From positions 1,178,001 to 1,242,000 of the forward strand of contig OX637342.1 in assembly GCA_951799405.1 (NCBI GenBank): a stretch of 64,000 nt of DNA. Reading direction: 5' to 3'. This stretch comes from Agapetus fuscipes. Taxonomy: Eukaryota; Arthropoda; Insecta; Trichoptera; Glossosomatidae. This document shows positions 1 to 9,540 of this stretch, piece by piece. Both the position numbers and the translations under genes were made by a program. Every line of letters starts with the position of its first letter. Position 1 is the first letter of the stretch. A model generated the notes under the pieces. The model was not told the origin of the DNA. It saw only the letters and a list, made by a program, of their open reading frames with translations, and did no database searches.

Positions 1-29
1 AAACGTCGCTTATACCCTACATCCTTTTA

Positions 30-242
30 ACCGTCGATATGCCCTTCGCTGGGTTGAAAAATTAATATACCAATACCAAACCTACGGCCACTATAGGTCC
101 ATCCAGCCTTACAGCACTGGGTCTTGCTTCAGAATTGACGCTTTCTATAAAGACGAACAAGCTTGTAAAGGGCTCTTGAGGTTTGATTTACAAAAAACAG
201 CGCTCACCAAATAAATCATCTTTGCATTATTATTACTATTAT
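30..242 (+). repeat. SINE-A, 5'-truncated copy
   Basis: Tail two-thirds of SINE-A, recognised by the conserved blocks CCTTCGCTGGGTTGAAAA, CCATCCAGCCTTACAGC, TTGCTTCAGAATTGACGC and AACAGCGCTCACCAAATAAA, ending in an ATT-type tail. The tRNA-like head is missing or lies outside the window. The left boundary is uncertain because the window starts close to it. Confidence 0.75.
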
Positions 243-269
243 GTCCATTGAAGATTTGGTTTATTATCT

Positions 270-307
270 GTAAGTACACATGCAGCGTGTCTGCTTGTGG
301 GCATGCA
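270..307 (+). repeat. Rep-B fragment
   Basis: Short piece of Rep-B (the segment around ACACATGCAGC then GTGTCTGCTTGTGGGCATGCA) with an internal deletion. It abuts the poly(T) of the LINE tail to its right. Confidence 0.5.
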
Positions 308-660
308 TTTTTTTTTTTTTTTAAGGAATCCTGTGCGGGAGGTTGCCCAATTCTTAAAAGTCTTGGGGGTCTATGTCACCCTGGAAGGGTGTCGCAGAGG
401 TGTTGCTTGAGTTCTTGCTTCTATCGTGAGGCGCTGCAAGGAAGTGGTGATTGATGTTGGTTTTGAATAAAACCGGATTAAATTGGGAAGGGAATACAGA
501 TACTGGTAGACCATTCCATAAACGGGCAGTTTGGCACAGGAATGAGTCATGAAAACGCCAAGTTCTCAAAGTTTTGAGATCGACTGCAAAGGGATGAATA
601 AGAGTCGTACTACGAGTTTCCCTTTCTGAAATGCGAGGGGGAGGGATTAATGAATGGAGC
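308..660 (-). pseudogene. non-LTR retrotransposon 3' end (ORF2 C-terminus, 3' UTR and poly(A))
   Basis: Read on the minus strand, an open frame from about 659 to 354 encodes the typical extreme C-terminus of an insect LINE ORF2: a HSLIPPPR..TR....HPF segment, then SFLCQTARLWNGLPVSVFP and a Phe-Lys rich end. This is followed by a short 3' UTR ending in poly(A), seen as the poly(T) at about 308-322. Endonuclease and RT domains are absent, so this is a 5'-truncated dead copy. The clade cannot be fixed from this piece. Its 3' UTR recurs at 50404-50512 and 51905-51990 and as the tail of two SINE-A copies. Confidence 0.7.
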
Positions 661-1085
661 TCATTAGAGGATGCATTAATTATGAAAACATAAAAATATT
701 TTTATAGCTAAGATAACAGATTATTCAGTATTCAGTATTCAGGATTATGTAATATTGTTAAGACTACATCCCCATAATACCAATTATTATCTAAGATAAT
801 ATGATTCCCGTCTGATGAGATATTGGATCCCAATAATTTAATCATGTATTTTTGATTGGTTTCATTTATTGCGTCATTGTTATTTCCCCTCCTTCATGCG
901 AGAAGAGAAAGCTGTTGAAGAAATATTGGTAGATAAATTATTGAACTTAGTTAACAAGTGGATAATATTTAATTAAACAATTAACGATACCTGATTGCTA
1001 TTAATTATTTTTCTTTAATTCGGTATTATAACTATTATCGATGATAATAATTACTTGATTAATCGAAAGGTTGCTGAAAAAAAAT
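661..1085. other. AT-rich stretch, nothing recognised
   Basis: No convincing frame or known repeat. The sequence is AT-rich, with small direct repeats such as TTCAGTATTCAG near 725. Confidence 0.4.
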
Positions 1086-1172
1086 GCTGGGATGGTCGAG
1101 GGGTATGGCGCTAGCACTCAAATTTGTGTTATTGACACTACCGTCGGTTCGAACCCCGTAGTTTCGTTCTAG
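1086..1172 (+). repeat. tRNA-Leu/Ser-like SINE head
   Basis: GATGGTCGAGGGGTATGG resembles the A box of a Leu/Ser-type tRNA (TGGCCGAGTGG), and GGTTCGAACCCCG, about 50 bases later, is a good B box. The second head of this kind is at 31480-31560. It runs directly into a SINE-A body, so it is read as a retroposed tRNA-like head and not a functional tRNA gene. Confidence 0.5.
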
Positions 1173-1380
1173 TCTTGAAGGTCATGGGCTTGAATCCCGG
1201 CGGAGCACAAAAAATGTAGCATTTATATATTCAAAAATGCTCTTCTCTGACTTGGAAAATTCATGTACCTTTACCAAAGGACAGTCATCAAAGGTAGGTA
1301 CATCTTGTCTCACAGAAACTTGTTCTTGATTGAAAATTGGAGCTTAATAGCAAAGACCAAGCTCTTACAAATTCCGGTCG
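1173..1380 (+). repeat. SINE-A copy, diverged
   Basis: B-box remnant GGGCTTGAATCCCGGCGGAG followed by the SINE-A body (CAAAAATGCTCTTC, ACCTTTACCAAAGGAC, AAGACCAAGCTC). It joins the SINE-C at 1386 head to tail. Confidence 0.65.
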
Positions 1381-1385
1381 ATAGC

Positions 1386-1500
1386 AGACAGTTGTTAGAA
1401 CGCTAGCATTTCATGCAAAGAGCAAGGTTTCGATCCCCACCGAGGGTGACAGTAAACAAGACGTTACACTATATGTGTAGCTTAGTTGCGTTTATGGTAC
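1386..1500 (+). repeat. SINE-C copy with internal deletion
   Basis: The tRNA-like head (CGGTCGATAGCAGAC...GGTTTCGATCCCCACCGAGG) passes directly to the 3' block GTTACACTATATGTGTAGC. The middle roughly 200 bp of SINE-C is missing. Confidence 0.65.
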
Positions 1501-1989
1501 ACATTTGACCTATGACTGTTGACCGGATTATGTTTTAATATTGCGTGCCCACTAAGTCTGAGAAAATCGTTATTTCTGTTTGATTAATACTATTATAGTG
1601 CACGAAAATATTTTAGCTCGAATAAACACCCGCTAGATTAAGTACCCAGATTTGGGAAAACATATTCTAGGGCTTATAAGCCAACCGTTTTTTATTTTTT
1701 TTTTGTTACCCCCAAACTTGGTACACAAACAACCCTTGAATAGTATGTGAGAGTATAAGTAATAAAATTGTGAAAGTTAAATGTATTTTTTTCTATGGAA
1801 ATCAAGGTTAGAGTTATCTGAATGGTTGATACCAAAATGGCACTAAGTAGCACGGTTTTGAAACAGAGAAGAAGAGGAAGATGAAGGCTGGAAAAAAATA
1901 TCAGATTATTGTACTAAACAAGTAGGTATATTTCTAATATGACGTTCTTATCTCTGCCATACATTTTGTAACAAGCCACGAGTTTCCAT
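1501..1989. other. unassigned stretch
   Basis: No open frame of note and no match to the families defined in this window. Confidence 0.4.
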
Positions 1990-2331
1990 GCGTGGTTTAT
2001 ACCGCAAAATAAAACGCAACTAAGCTGCACATAAATAATAACTGCTTGCTTGCGTTATCCCCGAAGGGGTCACATGTAGCGATTCGGGATCTATTTATTT
2101 TTACCGGTAAAAGTGCCGGCCTCACACTAACCACTTTCAGTTAAAGTGAAGGTTTCCCAGCTCTCTGTAAGTCTGGTTCTCATTTCTTGTGAAGGCTTGC
2201 CGGTTTTTATTTTGGGTTTAAAATAGACAACGATATGGGAAACCATTTCTGACACCCTCGGTGAGGATCGAACCCTTGTTCTCGGCATGGAATACAAGCA
2301 TTTTAGTAACGGAGTTATTGACCGAACTTTT
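1990..2331 (-). repeat. SINE-C, near full length
   Basis: On the minus strand: head with CGGTCAATAACTCCGTTAC, B box GGTTCGATCCTCACCGAGG, the CATTTCTGACA/GAAACC core, ACTTTAACTGAAAGTGG and a 3' block ending in TAGTTGCGTTTTATTTTGC. The neighbouring SINE-A fragment on its right lies in the same orientation. Confidence 0.75.
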
Positions 2332-2405
2332 AACGAGCTTGGTCGTCGCTACAAAGCGCCAATTCTCAAGCAAGACCCAGTTGCCGTGAGGCTGAAATAA
2401 CCTTT
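2332..2405 (-). repeat. SINE-A fragment joined to SINE-C
   Basis: Reverse complement of the SINE-A block CAGCCTCACGGCAACTGGG, TTGAGAATTGGCGCTTTG and CGACCAAGCTCG. The junction with the SINE-C head resembles the one at about 1380. Confidence 0.65.
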
Positions 2406-2439
2406 TAGGGGCTTGTATAATTAAGATACAAAATAAATT

Positions 2440-2530
2440 CACCCGACTGATTTTTTTCATCACTGTCACTCTTTTACTAAGACCATAAAGTTCAAGAAAC
2501 AAAAGCGACCAGTTTATGGTATAAAACACT
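2440..2530 (-). repeat. MITE-E remnant
   Basis: Shares the centre of MITE-E (TTTTTTTCATCACTGTCACTC, then AAGACCATAAAG..AAGAAACAAAA) with 31598-31813 and 54388-54605, but lacks the terminal inverted repeats. Confidence 0.45.
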
Positions 2531-2540
2531 CTTAACCATT

Positions 2541-2925
2541 CATTTCATATTACAATGACTTCTTAAATGTTATTTTTGCATACATACTCGTATTATTCTC
2601 ATTGCAGACTCCACTCATTTCTCAGTTTTGCTCTTTAAGAGTAGTACGACTCCACTATTCTGTTCGTATTATTTTTCCTCATTAGACTTACCGTCAACGT
2701 TTTCCATGCAGTTATCCCCTACACTCCCTCCCCATACACTGTACACCTATAAGTGTATGAGAAACGGCCGCCGTGGGAGGATCTCGTACAAATTGTCTTC
2801 CCAGCTACTGTCTGTGCGCCTTTCTTATTCCCAGTGCCTATCCTAGAGAAAAACGCTGCAATGACAGAGCTCCAAGTATCTGTACATAATCAAATAAAAT
2901 AAACAATAAATAAAAAGTATAAACA
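2541..2925. other. unassigned stretch with a weak exon-like frame
   Basis: After an acceptor-like TTTTCCATGCAG (about 2700-2711) the + frame stays open to a TAG at about 2845 (roughly 44 codons, Ser/Leu/Arg-rich). No donor-side or homology support, so it is not called as a gene. Confidence 0.2.
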
Positions 2926-2998
2926 AAAGACCGGTCCATTGTCTAGGGATTAGTGCTTTGGTCTCGTACATGGAAATTCGTGAGTTCCAGTGGCGAAG
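2926..2998 (+). repeat. SINE-A tRNA-like head
   Basis: GACCGGTCCATTGTCTAGGG (A-box region), then GTCTCGTACATGGAAATTCG and a degraded B box GAGTTCCAGTGGCG. The SINE body does not follow. Confidence 0.5.
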
Positions 2999-3176
2999 GT
3001 TGATTTGTTTCAGAAGGTAGCCCAATTGAGGAAGCATACCAATCAGTCGGGAATCGAGATTCGGGTGTATTCGGCTGTGTTTGTCAGTCTGCAGATTTAT
3101 TTTACACGATCGAAGAAAGTTTGCGCGGTTTTCAAAAAACAGTTCGTAAGTTTGTTGTTACTCATACAATAAATAC

Positions 3177-3692
3177 TGTTATGTAAATATAAATATTGAA
3201 ATAAGTATGGGTAGTTATAGTGTTATGTAAATATAAATATTGAAATAAGTATGGATAGTTATAGTTATAAGAATCCTCAAAAGTATTGGTAGGTAAGATC
3301 GATAATTATGTATAAGTGTAGAATTCTCTAGGCTAAGTAGGTATTTGTTATAATTATAGGAATACTGTATTGCATTGGTAGGTAGGATTTTGGTTGTGTC
3401 TAGGTAGTACGTGAAACATCGAGAAGTAATAATTACTCTGGAACCTTCTAGCAACTTTAGTTCTGGATCATACTGCTCTGAAGAGTATAAAGGTGCGAAT
3501 GGCCTGCAGAGCGGGCCAGTATCATAGAGACTTACAAACACATCGAAGTCATCTGATCAGTGAACCAAAACCAAGTGGAATAATCGAGAAAGTAGTGTGA
3601 AAATAAATTTTGTAACTGTGTAAAATAAATAACTATTGAAGAAGACCTGTGTATTTTTAATTTGAAGACAATTGAACCCTAATTTCGTAACA
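3177..3692 (+). mobile_element. solo LTR of an LTR retrotransposon
   Basis: Starts TGTTATG and ends CGTAACA, imperfect inverted termini of the TG...CA type, and is flanked by 4-bp direct repeats ATAC (3173-3176 and 3693-3696). AATAAATAAC-type polyadenylation sequence lies near the right end. A tandem duplication of about 44 bp occupies 3177-3265. No internal coding region adjoins, so it is a solo LTR left by recombination. Length, ends and 4-bp duplication fit Gypsy or BEL families; I cannot decide which. Strand is inferred from the position of the polyadenylation sequence. Confidence 0.7.
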
Positions 3693-3764
3693 ATACTTTA
3701 AACATTATTTTTTTCGTAATTTCAAAAGGGAAACCGCTGTGAATCGTGTTATTATGACCTTGCA

Positions 3765-3945
3765 CGACTAGTAGATTTGAATATCGGCGGGGCAAACAAA
3801 GATACCATTTATAGTTTCAAATATGCTCTTCGCTGGGTTGAAAACTTCATGTTCCTGAGGGGCCACCAAAGATCCGTCCAGCCTTACAGCAACTGGATCT
3901 TACTTGAGAAATGGCGCTTTCTACGGGACTATATTCATACGAGTA
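3765..3945 (+). repeat. SINE-A copy, 3'-truncated
   Basis: GAATATCGGCGGGGCAAAC (B-box end), ATGCTCTTCGCTGGGTTG, GGTCCGTCCAGCCTTACAGC-type block and GCGCTTTCTAC. It ends before the ATT tail. Confidence 0.7.
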
Positions 3946-4690
3946 TGCGACAAATCTCGTTTTGAATTGTATAGACCTCATTTTGTAAGAATTAATAAGA
4001 TAGATCTTCAAACTTTAACATGACATGGTCCAACTAAGAAGATGATGAAGATATTTTGAAAATCATTTTTTGTATTTTACATTTCATCCAAGTCCCAATG
4101 ATGTCCACTCATGAATTGAGACAGACAAAATTGTCACACAACAAGTTTGAAGTAAGGTTTTAAAAAAAATACAAGTGTGACGCTTGTCCGCCGAGGAAAA
4201 AATTCAAAATTGAAAACTGTGCGCCATTTTTTTTTCACTTTTCAAAAAATGTACATTCTAACGAAACAATCAAGTGCCTAGATTGCATTCCTTCAATTCC
4301 CAATTACAAAGCTTTCCAAATGTTCAGATGGCTGACGATACTTCCAGGAATCCCCATCTCCATCTCGAGGCCACTTCTCAGTTAATGTCCTCCAGGCTTC
4401 ATATTTCCTAGCCGGCCCTGGGAGAGGCTTATGTTGCAGCGCCTAATGAGTCGGCGCGTGCATGCTGCGGGAAGTGCATGGAGAGAATGCACGAAATCTT
4501 GGCGTGGACGGCTGGATGCATTTAGAGAGAACTGCAATATTATGCAGGTGAGGGTTTTATGACTCTTTTCTTTGCGTTTTCACTGAAAAGCTGCTTTTTA
4601 AAAGCACAGCTGCAATTTGGTTTAACTGCTTTGGTAATGATACCGGAAAAGTGCTTTGGAAAAAAAAAATCTTTATGTATTTTTGTTGTG
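3946..4690. other. unassigned stretch
   Basis: AT-rich apart from a GC-richer patch at 4370-4530 that I could not assign. No frame convincing on either strand. Confidence 0.35.
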
Positions 4691-4696
4691 TATGCT

Positions 4697-4957
4697 CCTT
4701 GACTTATAGGTTGGTATGCGGCTGACCACCCATGCTGTAGAAAATGGTTCACTTTGCCAATGTCACCCCTGTTTCAGGGAAGATCGGCAAGAGCTGCAGG
4801 GTGTATGCCCATATGAGATTCGGGTTTTCATATTGTAGGCCCACATGCGGCATGTTTGAGCGCGAACTTGTGCATGTATGTTTGTGAAAGTGCATATAAT
4901 GTGAATCTTTCATGTGACATACATATATTTTGCAACTTAGATTAGATAAGATTAGAA
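4697..4957 (+). repeat. Rep-B, full length
   Basis: Reference-quality copy: begins CCTTGACTTATAGGTTGG, then ACCACCCATGCTG, GGTTCACTTTGCCAATGTCA, CCTGTTTCAGGGAAG, CACATGCGGCATG, and ends GCAACTTAGATTAGATAAG. The start is constant between copies and the tail is a variable TTAGA/GATTA array. This is the usual asymmetry of a SINE or truncated LINE end. No tRNA-like A/B boxes are evident. Confidence 0.8.
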
Positions 4958-4982
4958 AATAGTACTGTTTAAGGAACAAAGT

Positions 4983-5245
4983 TTGCACTAAAGCACACCG
5001 TTTGGCATGTAGGTATATCATTTTATTCAATGATGACATTTTAATGAAATTGTCTTGAGAATCACATTCTGCACAATCTGAGCTAAAGAAAAAATCGTAA
5101 AACACGATAATGTAAGAGTTGCTTTAAATATTTGACAAACTACATTTTCAGTTTTCATAAGACACATTGATCCAGTACATGTACAAACATTGCTCATGTG
5201 AAATTATCCCTAATGGGCAAAAGACAAACAAGCACTAAGAGGACG
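4983..5245. mobile_element. MITE-D copy with decayed left end
   Basis: Internal blocks TTGAGAATCACATTCTGC, GATAATGTAAGAG and GACACATTGATCCAGTACA and a right terminus CAAGCACTAAGAGGACG match MITE-D. The left terminus is degraded next to Rep-B. Confidence 0.65.
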
Positions 5246-5249
5246 GTAT

Positions 5250-5925
5250 GAAGTTTTATTACTGATTGGTGATCATTATTTTTCTCACACAATTATTTCA
5301 TCAGTTCATTAATTGATAACAACTCGGAGATGTCGTTACACTTGGTAAAGGTGTTCCATATTGTCACATGCTATAAAATTAGGTGAGAATGTTACGTAAA
5401 CTCATTTAAAGCGTTTCAACAAAAATGTACGAAAACTAATACACTCGCTTCAAGCGCTGTTTTATTTTCGGTAGACTTTCTGGTTAACGTCAAGGTTGTG
5501 TTGAACTGTACTTGAAGTACAATTAAGCAACAATCAACTTAATTGATCTGTTGCAATGAGAGCCGGAGGGGCTGTTTAACAAATAAAACTCCTATTAAAA
5601 GATGACAGTCAGACAAGTGACCAATTATCACAGACTATTTATGTGACCACTCCCAGTTATTGTGTGTGAAAAATTAAATTATTTAATGACCATAAAAAAT
5701 TCAATACTCAAAGTACCATTAATATCCTGGTTTCTAGAAAAGTATAGAAAAATACTATTAAATTTTTATTTTTCATTGACATAGGATAAATTCGTAGTAA
5801 AATTTCCTAAAAGTTAGATAGTATTTGGTGTATGGATACAATTTGATGCTGGAGATAGATATAATTTGTTTTCACAAGTAAGGAAGCCACATTTACGCCC
5901 ATTGATTATTTTTAAATCAGGGTTA
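5250..5925. other. unassigned AT-rich stretch
   Basis: No recognisable repeat family or open frame. Confidence 0.4.
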
Positions 5926-5928
5926 CCA

Positions 5929-6183
5929 TCTATAATCTATAATCTATAATCTAAGTTGCAAGGATATATTCATTTAAAGCTCTCAGATGTATGCCCACAA
6001 ACCAACAAGTGTAGTTCGCGCTTACAAATGCTGAATGTGTACTTACAAATAAAATTCAAACCTCAAATGAACATAAGCCCCACAACTTTTGCCGACCTTC
6101 CCTGAAACAGGGGTGACATTGGCAAAGTGAACCATTTTTTACAGTATGGGTGGTCAGCCTCATACCAACCTATAAGTCAAGGA
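5929..6183 (-). repeat. Rep-B, full length
   Basis: Minus-strand copy from TTGACTTATAGGTTGG (right edge) to a tail of three TCTATAA units at 5929-5950. It carries the diagnostic CCTTCCCTGAAACAGGGG block. Confidence 0.8.
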
Positions 6184-6479
6184 ATATGAATAATAAATTA
6201 CATTTAAATACTTATATATTTAAATTAGTTACCATGCTCCCGAAAAAAAAGCCATTGTCTCTTCTTATTCTTGTTTTAATTTTCTTATTGCATTGTATAA
6301 TCTAAGCCTACTCTAAGGCCTACTCTAAGCTTCTACATGAGCAATCGGCTGATGTGCTAGGCACTTTTTTTTAATATAAAAATTCAATGTTTACGTGGAG
6401 AGTTGGTAACAAATCATCACATTTGCCAGACGACTTGGTGAGTGCCTGTTGTTCCGCGGGACTTCATACATTATTATCA

Positions 6480-6762
6480 GTTCCGCCAATAGCTCAGTTA
6501 GTAGAGTGCTTGCATTCGAATCCCACTGAGTGCGTCAGAAATGATTTTATGTTTTGGTGTTAATTTCATCAAGGCTTACTTAGCCTTCAAAAGAAATAAG
6601 TACCAGTCCCCCCGTGACCCGGGAAGCACCCACTTCAACTGGAGTGGTTGGCGTAAGGCCAGCTCCTTTATGTGAAAAGATAAATAGTTTCACTCGCCAC
6701 ATGCGACCCTTCGGGGATAACTCGGCAAGAAGTTAAACTATGTGTGTCGCTTAATTGCTTAA
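6480..6762 (+). repeat. SINE-C
   Basis: A-box region CCAATAGCTCAGTTAGTAGA, shortened anticodon-arm region, CCCACTGAGTGCGTCAG, then CCGGGAAGCACCCACTTCAA and the GGTTGGCGTAAGGC block, ending near GTGTGTCGCTTAATTGC. An internal deletion removes part of the B box. Confidence 0.75.
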
Positions 6763-7095
6763 AAATCCTAGATTGCTTCCTAATGTCGTAGGCATTTGGT
6801 TCCACACGACTCATATTATAATATAAACTTGGTAGCATCTACGCCTTGGAACAAAACGATATGTTCCAATTAAATAAAGAGTATGTATATTATATTTTTG
6901 AAAGTACATAGCAACAAAAATTTATTTTTATGCCCCTTTTTAATATTCCATTGTTCAACACTTGTATCGACAAATAACTAATAAGCCAACCGCTCCCTTA
7001 AAATAATAATAATTTATAAACAAACACAAAACAACAACAAAATCACATACGTAACATAGTAACTATACCAAAAACTTTATAGAAACTGGAAGAGG
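6763..7095. other. unassigned AT-rich stretch
   Basis: No gene or repeat recognised. Confidence 0.35.
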
Positions 7096-7099
7096 ACCT

Positions 7100-7190
7100 C
7101 CAATGAGCGTTTGAGTTTTCAATGATTTTTTGTTAGACGCTAGGGTTGAGTTTGAGAGTAGTGTTGTATACTCGGGATTCAGGATGAGAT
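7100..7190. repeat. MITE-I-related fragment
   Basis: TGAGTTTTCAATGATTTTTT followed by a diverged arm and TTGTATACTCGGG matches the right half of the MITE-I copy at 27861-27990. The next 150 bp is open on the minus strand (93 codons) but unrecognised. Confidence 0.35.
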
Positions 7191-7424
7191 ATCTCGATAA
7201 TGATTCATAAGGAGCCATAAGCCAGGCAGCAACTCGGTTACTTTTAAATTGGATACGTTTAACTTGCTGCGTGCCAGAGACGAGATATCTTGGTAATGCT
7301 ACGCCATAGAAATTGATTTTTTTAGGCCAAAAAAAAATGATCATCTTTAAGATTCGTTTCCAAAACGTCCAGGTCTAGGGTTGCATAAATAAATAAATAA
7401 ATGGTATTTTGAGTTTTAAGTATG

Positions 7425-7535
7425 TCCTGCAACTGCAACTTTTGTCGACCTTCCCTGAAATAGGGAAGAACTTGGCAAAGTGAACAATTTTTTACAGTTT
7501 GGGTGGTCAGCCTCATACCAACCTATAAGTCAAGG
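7425..7535 (-). repeat. Rep-B fragment
   Basis: Only the start half of Rep-B (CCTTGACTTATAGGTTGG to GGTCGACAAAAGTTGCAG in minus sense). A short (AAAT)n array at 7386-7401 interrupts the remainder. Confidence 0.65.
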
Positions 7536-7544
7536 GATTCTGGG

Positions 7545-7977
7545 TTAAAACATTCGAGTAAGTCATTTTTCTAATTTCAATTACAAAAGTCAACAAAAAA
7601 GACCCACAGTACAAGGACGCTCATGCAAAGCTGTATATTTTCTCAAGTGGTGGAAGGCCCACTGAAGGCTTCCGTGAAGCAAAAACAACGGCATGACACA
7701 GCAAGATCCTGGTCAGTGGCGTGACCATGACTCTAAAAGTACTTGGTTCCATGATACAGATTGAAGCTAATAGCATACCTCTGGGGGCACTCTTTGTGGG
7801 ATTTTTGCGAGATGACGAGATCCGCGCATAAATTACATACACAATTTTTTGACTTGCAGGACCATAGTCCCATTGATGAAAGTGTTACGTTTGCTCGCCG
7901 AAAAAAAATTTATAAATTCATATTTGCGCCTTCTTACTTAATTTGATGTTAGTCCATTTCTCTACAGCAGAGCTAAC
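7545..7977. other. unassigned stretch
   Basis: Overlapping short open frames on both strands at 7621-7946 have no recognisable motif. Confidence 0.35.
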
Positions 7978-7981
7978 AGCT

Positions 7982-8512
7982 CGTTGCCATAGTTTTTGTT
8001 TGCCGTATAGACCATTAAGCTAATTTTACATGAGCAATGTTTGCATGTGTACTGGACCAATGTGTCTTATGAAAACAGGAAATTGATTTAAGAAATATTT
8101 AAAACTACTCTCACATTATCGAGTTTTACGTTTTTTCTTAGCTCAGGTTGAGTAGAATTTGATTCTTAAGCCAACTGCATTCTAATCTAATCTAAGTTGC
8201 AAAGATATGTTACATTGGAGATTCACATTACATGCATTCCCACAACCAGACCCGTACAAGTTCGCGCTTGCACATGCCTCATGTGAACCTACAACATAAA
8301 AACCAAATCTCAAATGGACATACACCCTGCAACTCTTGCCGTCCTTCCCTGTAACAGGGGTGACATTGGCAGAGTGAACCATTTTTACAGCATGGGTGGT
8401 CAGCCGCATACCAACCTATAAGTCAAGGAACATACACGAAAAATTACAAATTGCGTTAAAATGTCATATTTGACAGAATAGGTCTATACGGCAAACAAAA
8501 ACTGTGGGAGCG
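7982..8512. mobile_element. MITE-D interrupted by Rep-B
   Basis: Terminal inverted repeats around TAGTTTTTGTTTGCCGTATA and TATACGGCAAACAAAAACTG, flanked by AGCT target duplications at 7978-7981 and 8513-8516. A Rep-B copy (8181-8430) splits the interior; joining the two sides gives an arrangement like the intact 255-bp copies at 43713 and 45858. Confidence 0.85.
8181..8430 (-). repeat. Rep-B nested in MITE-D
   Basis: Full minus-strand Rep-B with a TAATCTAATCTAAG tail on its left side and the constant CCTTGACTTATAGG start on its right. It inserted after the MITE-D was already present. Confidence 0.8.
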
Positions 8513-8516
8513 AGCT

Positions 8517-8835
8517 GTTAGATTTTAATTATGTGTTTCCGGCAGAGAACGGGTTAAATTGCATCGTCCGTTTAACATCATAATAAATTACGCATTGTTG
8601 GGGGACTGTAATAAATCGATGGGATATTTAAAAATGATAGCAGACCCGATTATAATTTTAAACGCATACTTTGTCTTAACCAATATCTCGTAGGTGTAAA
8701 ACACAATGAGAATGCGCCTATCAACTTATTAAGGAACCTATTTATTTTTACCATGTGGGTGCGTCTGGTTAATATCCGGCAAAGTTTTAACGAACAGTGA
8801 AACAAATCGATGACTAATAATGGTTGTGTATAGAC
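8517..8835. other. unassigned stretch
   Basis: AT-rich; nothing recognised. Confidence 0.35.
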
Positions 8836-8839
8836 ATTT

Positions 8840-8885
8840 TTATTGACATTTTATTGACATTTTAATCAAAGAAAAAAATCCTATA
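8840..8885 (+). repeat. left arm of an inverted repeat around the 8.9-14.6 kb block
   Basis: ATTGACATTTTAATCAAAGA followed by AAAAAAAT is repeated in inverted orientation at about 14648-14695. The pair looks like the two arms of an older hairpin split by the Helitron-like insertion. Confidence 0.55.
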
Positions 8886-8913
8886 TATATCTATATCTAT
8901 AAAGAAGGATGTG

Positions 8914-8988
8914 TGTATGTATGTATGTATGTATGTATGTATGTATGTATGTATGTATGTATGTATGTATGTATGTATGTATGTATGT
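8914..8988 (+). repeat. (TATG)n microsatellite, short allele
   Basis: Uninterrupted tetranucleotide array of about 75 bp. The same array in the second unit is about 195 bp. Confidence 0.95.
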
Positions 8989-9185
8989 CCCCTATAGACT
9001 CATAAACCGCTCATCCGATTTTGACGAAATTTTCAGGAAACATGTAACATATTCTTAGAACGAATCCTGTGAAGTTTGATGGTGATCAAATAATCAGTGG
9101 TTCTCAATTCTCGATATTTCAGCAACGAGGTCGGTAAATTTTGAAACCACCCAATAGAAGAAGACCATTATATTCAACTACAATA

Positions 9186-9345
9186 CATAATCTTAGTTGC
9201 AAATATACATTTACATTAAAGATTCATATAAAATGCATGCTCACAAGTAGACACATGTAAGTTCACGCTTACAAATGCTGCATGTGTACCCACTCATAAT
9301 TTAAAATCCAAATCTAAAATGAACAACCCAGTAACTTTTACTTTA
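9186..9345 (-). repeat. Rep-B fragment inside R1
   Basis: TAATCTTAGTTGCAAATAT, TGCATGCTCACAAGTAGACA and CATGTAAGTTCACGC blocks. The constant start half is missing. The same truncation is present at 12391-12550, so it predates the duplication. Confidence 0.65.
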
Positions 9346-9519
9346 CGCCAACTTGAAATGGATGTTATTCAGCTCGTGAGTGGCTTGACACTCATTTCTT
9401 ATGAAGGCTGAGTAAGCCTTGCCGGTATTTTATTTTGGGTTTAAAATAAAAACTGAAACGGGAAATAATTTCTGACAACTTCGGTGGGATTCTAACTCGA
9501 GATCTCGGCATGGAATGCA
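9346..9519 (-). repeat. SINE-C fragment inside R1
   Basis: TACGCCAACTTGAAATGG, CTCATTTCTTATGAAGGCTG, CCTTGCCGGTATTTTATTTT and TCTCGGCATGGAATGCA blocks in minus orientation. It stops abruptly at the LINE/duplication junction. Confidence 0.7.
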
Positions 9520-9526
9520 ATCTATC

Positions 9527-9540
9527 TATCTATAAAAAAG
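9527..9540. repeat. target-site duplication, left
   Basis: TATCTATAAAAAAG, paired with TATCTATAAAGAAG at 11979-11992 (one mismatch in 14). It brackets the LINE exactly. Confidence 0.75.

Larger units (their letters stand above)
8887..9519 (+). mobile_element. Helitron-like unit, first copy (R1)
   Basis: Starts TATCTATATCTATAAAGAAG, has a (TATG)n array to 8988, then CCCCTATAGACTCATAAACC and CGATTTTGACGAAATTTTC. From 8989 to 9519 it is about 97% identical to 12194-12723. The arrangement (constant lead, (TATG)n microsatellite, constant flank) resembles the microsatellite-bearing non-autonomous Helitrons/Helentrons of insects. That is an inference, since no Rep/helicase frame is present. It carries embedded Rep-B and SINE-C fragments. 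Confidence 0.5.

Noticed and set aside
4410..4530. LINE coding remnant in the GC-richer patch
   Set aside because: No frame gives a recognisable motif, so left unassigned.
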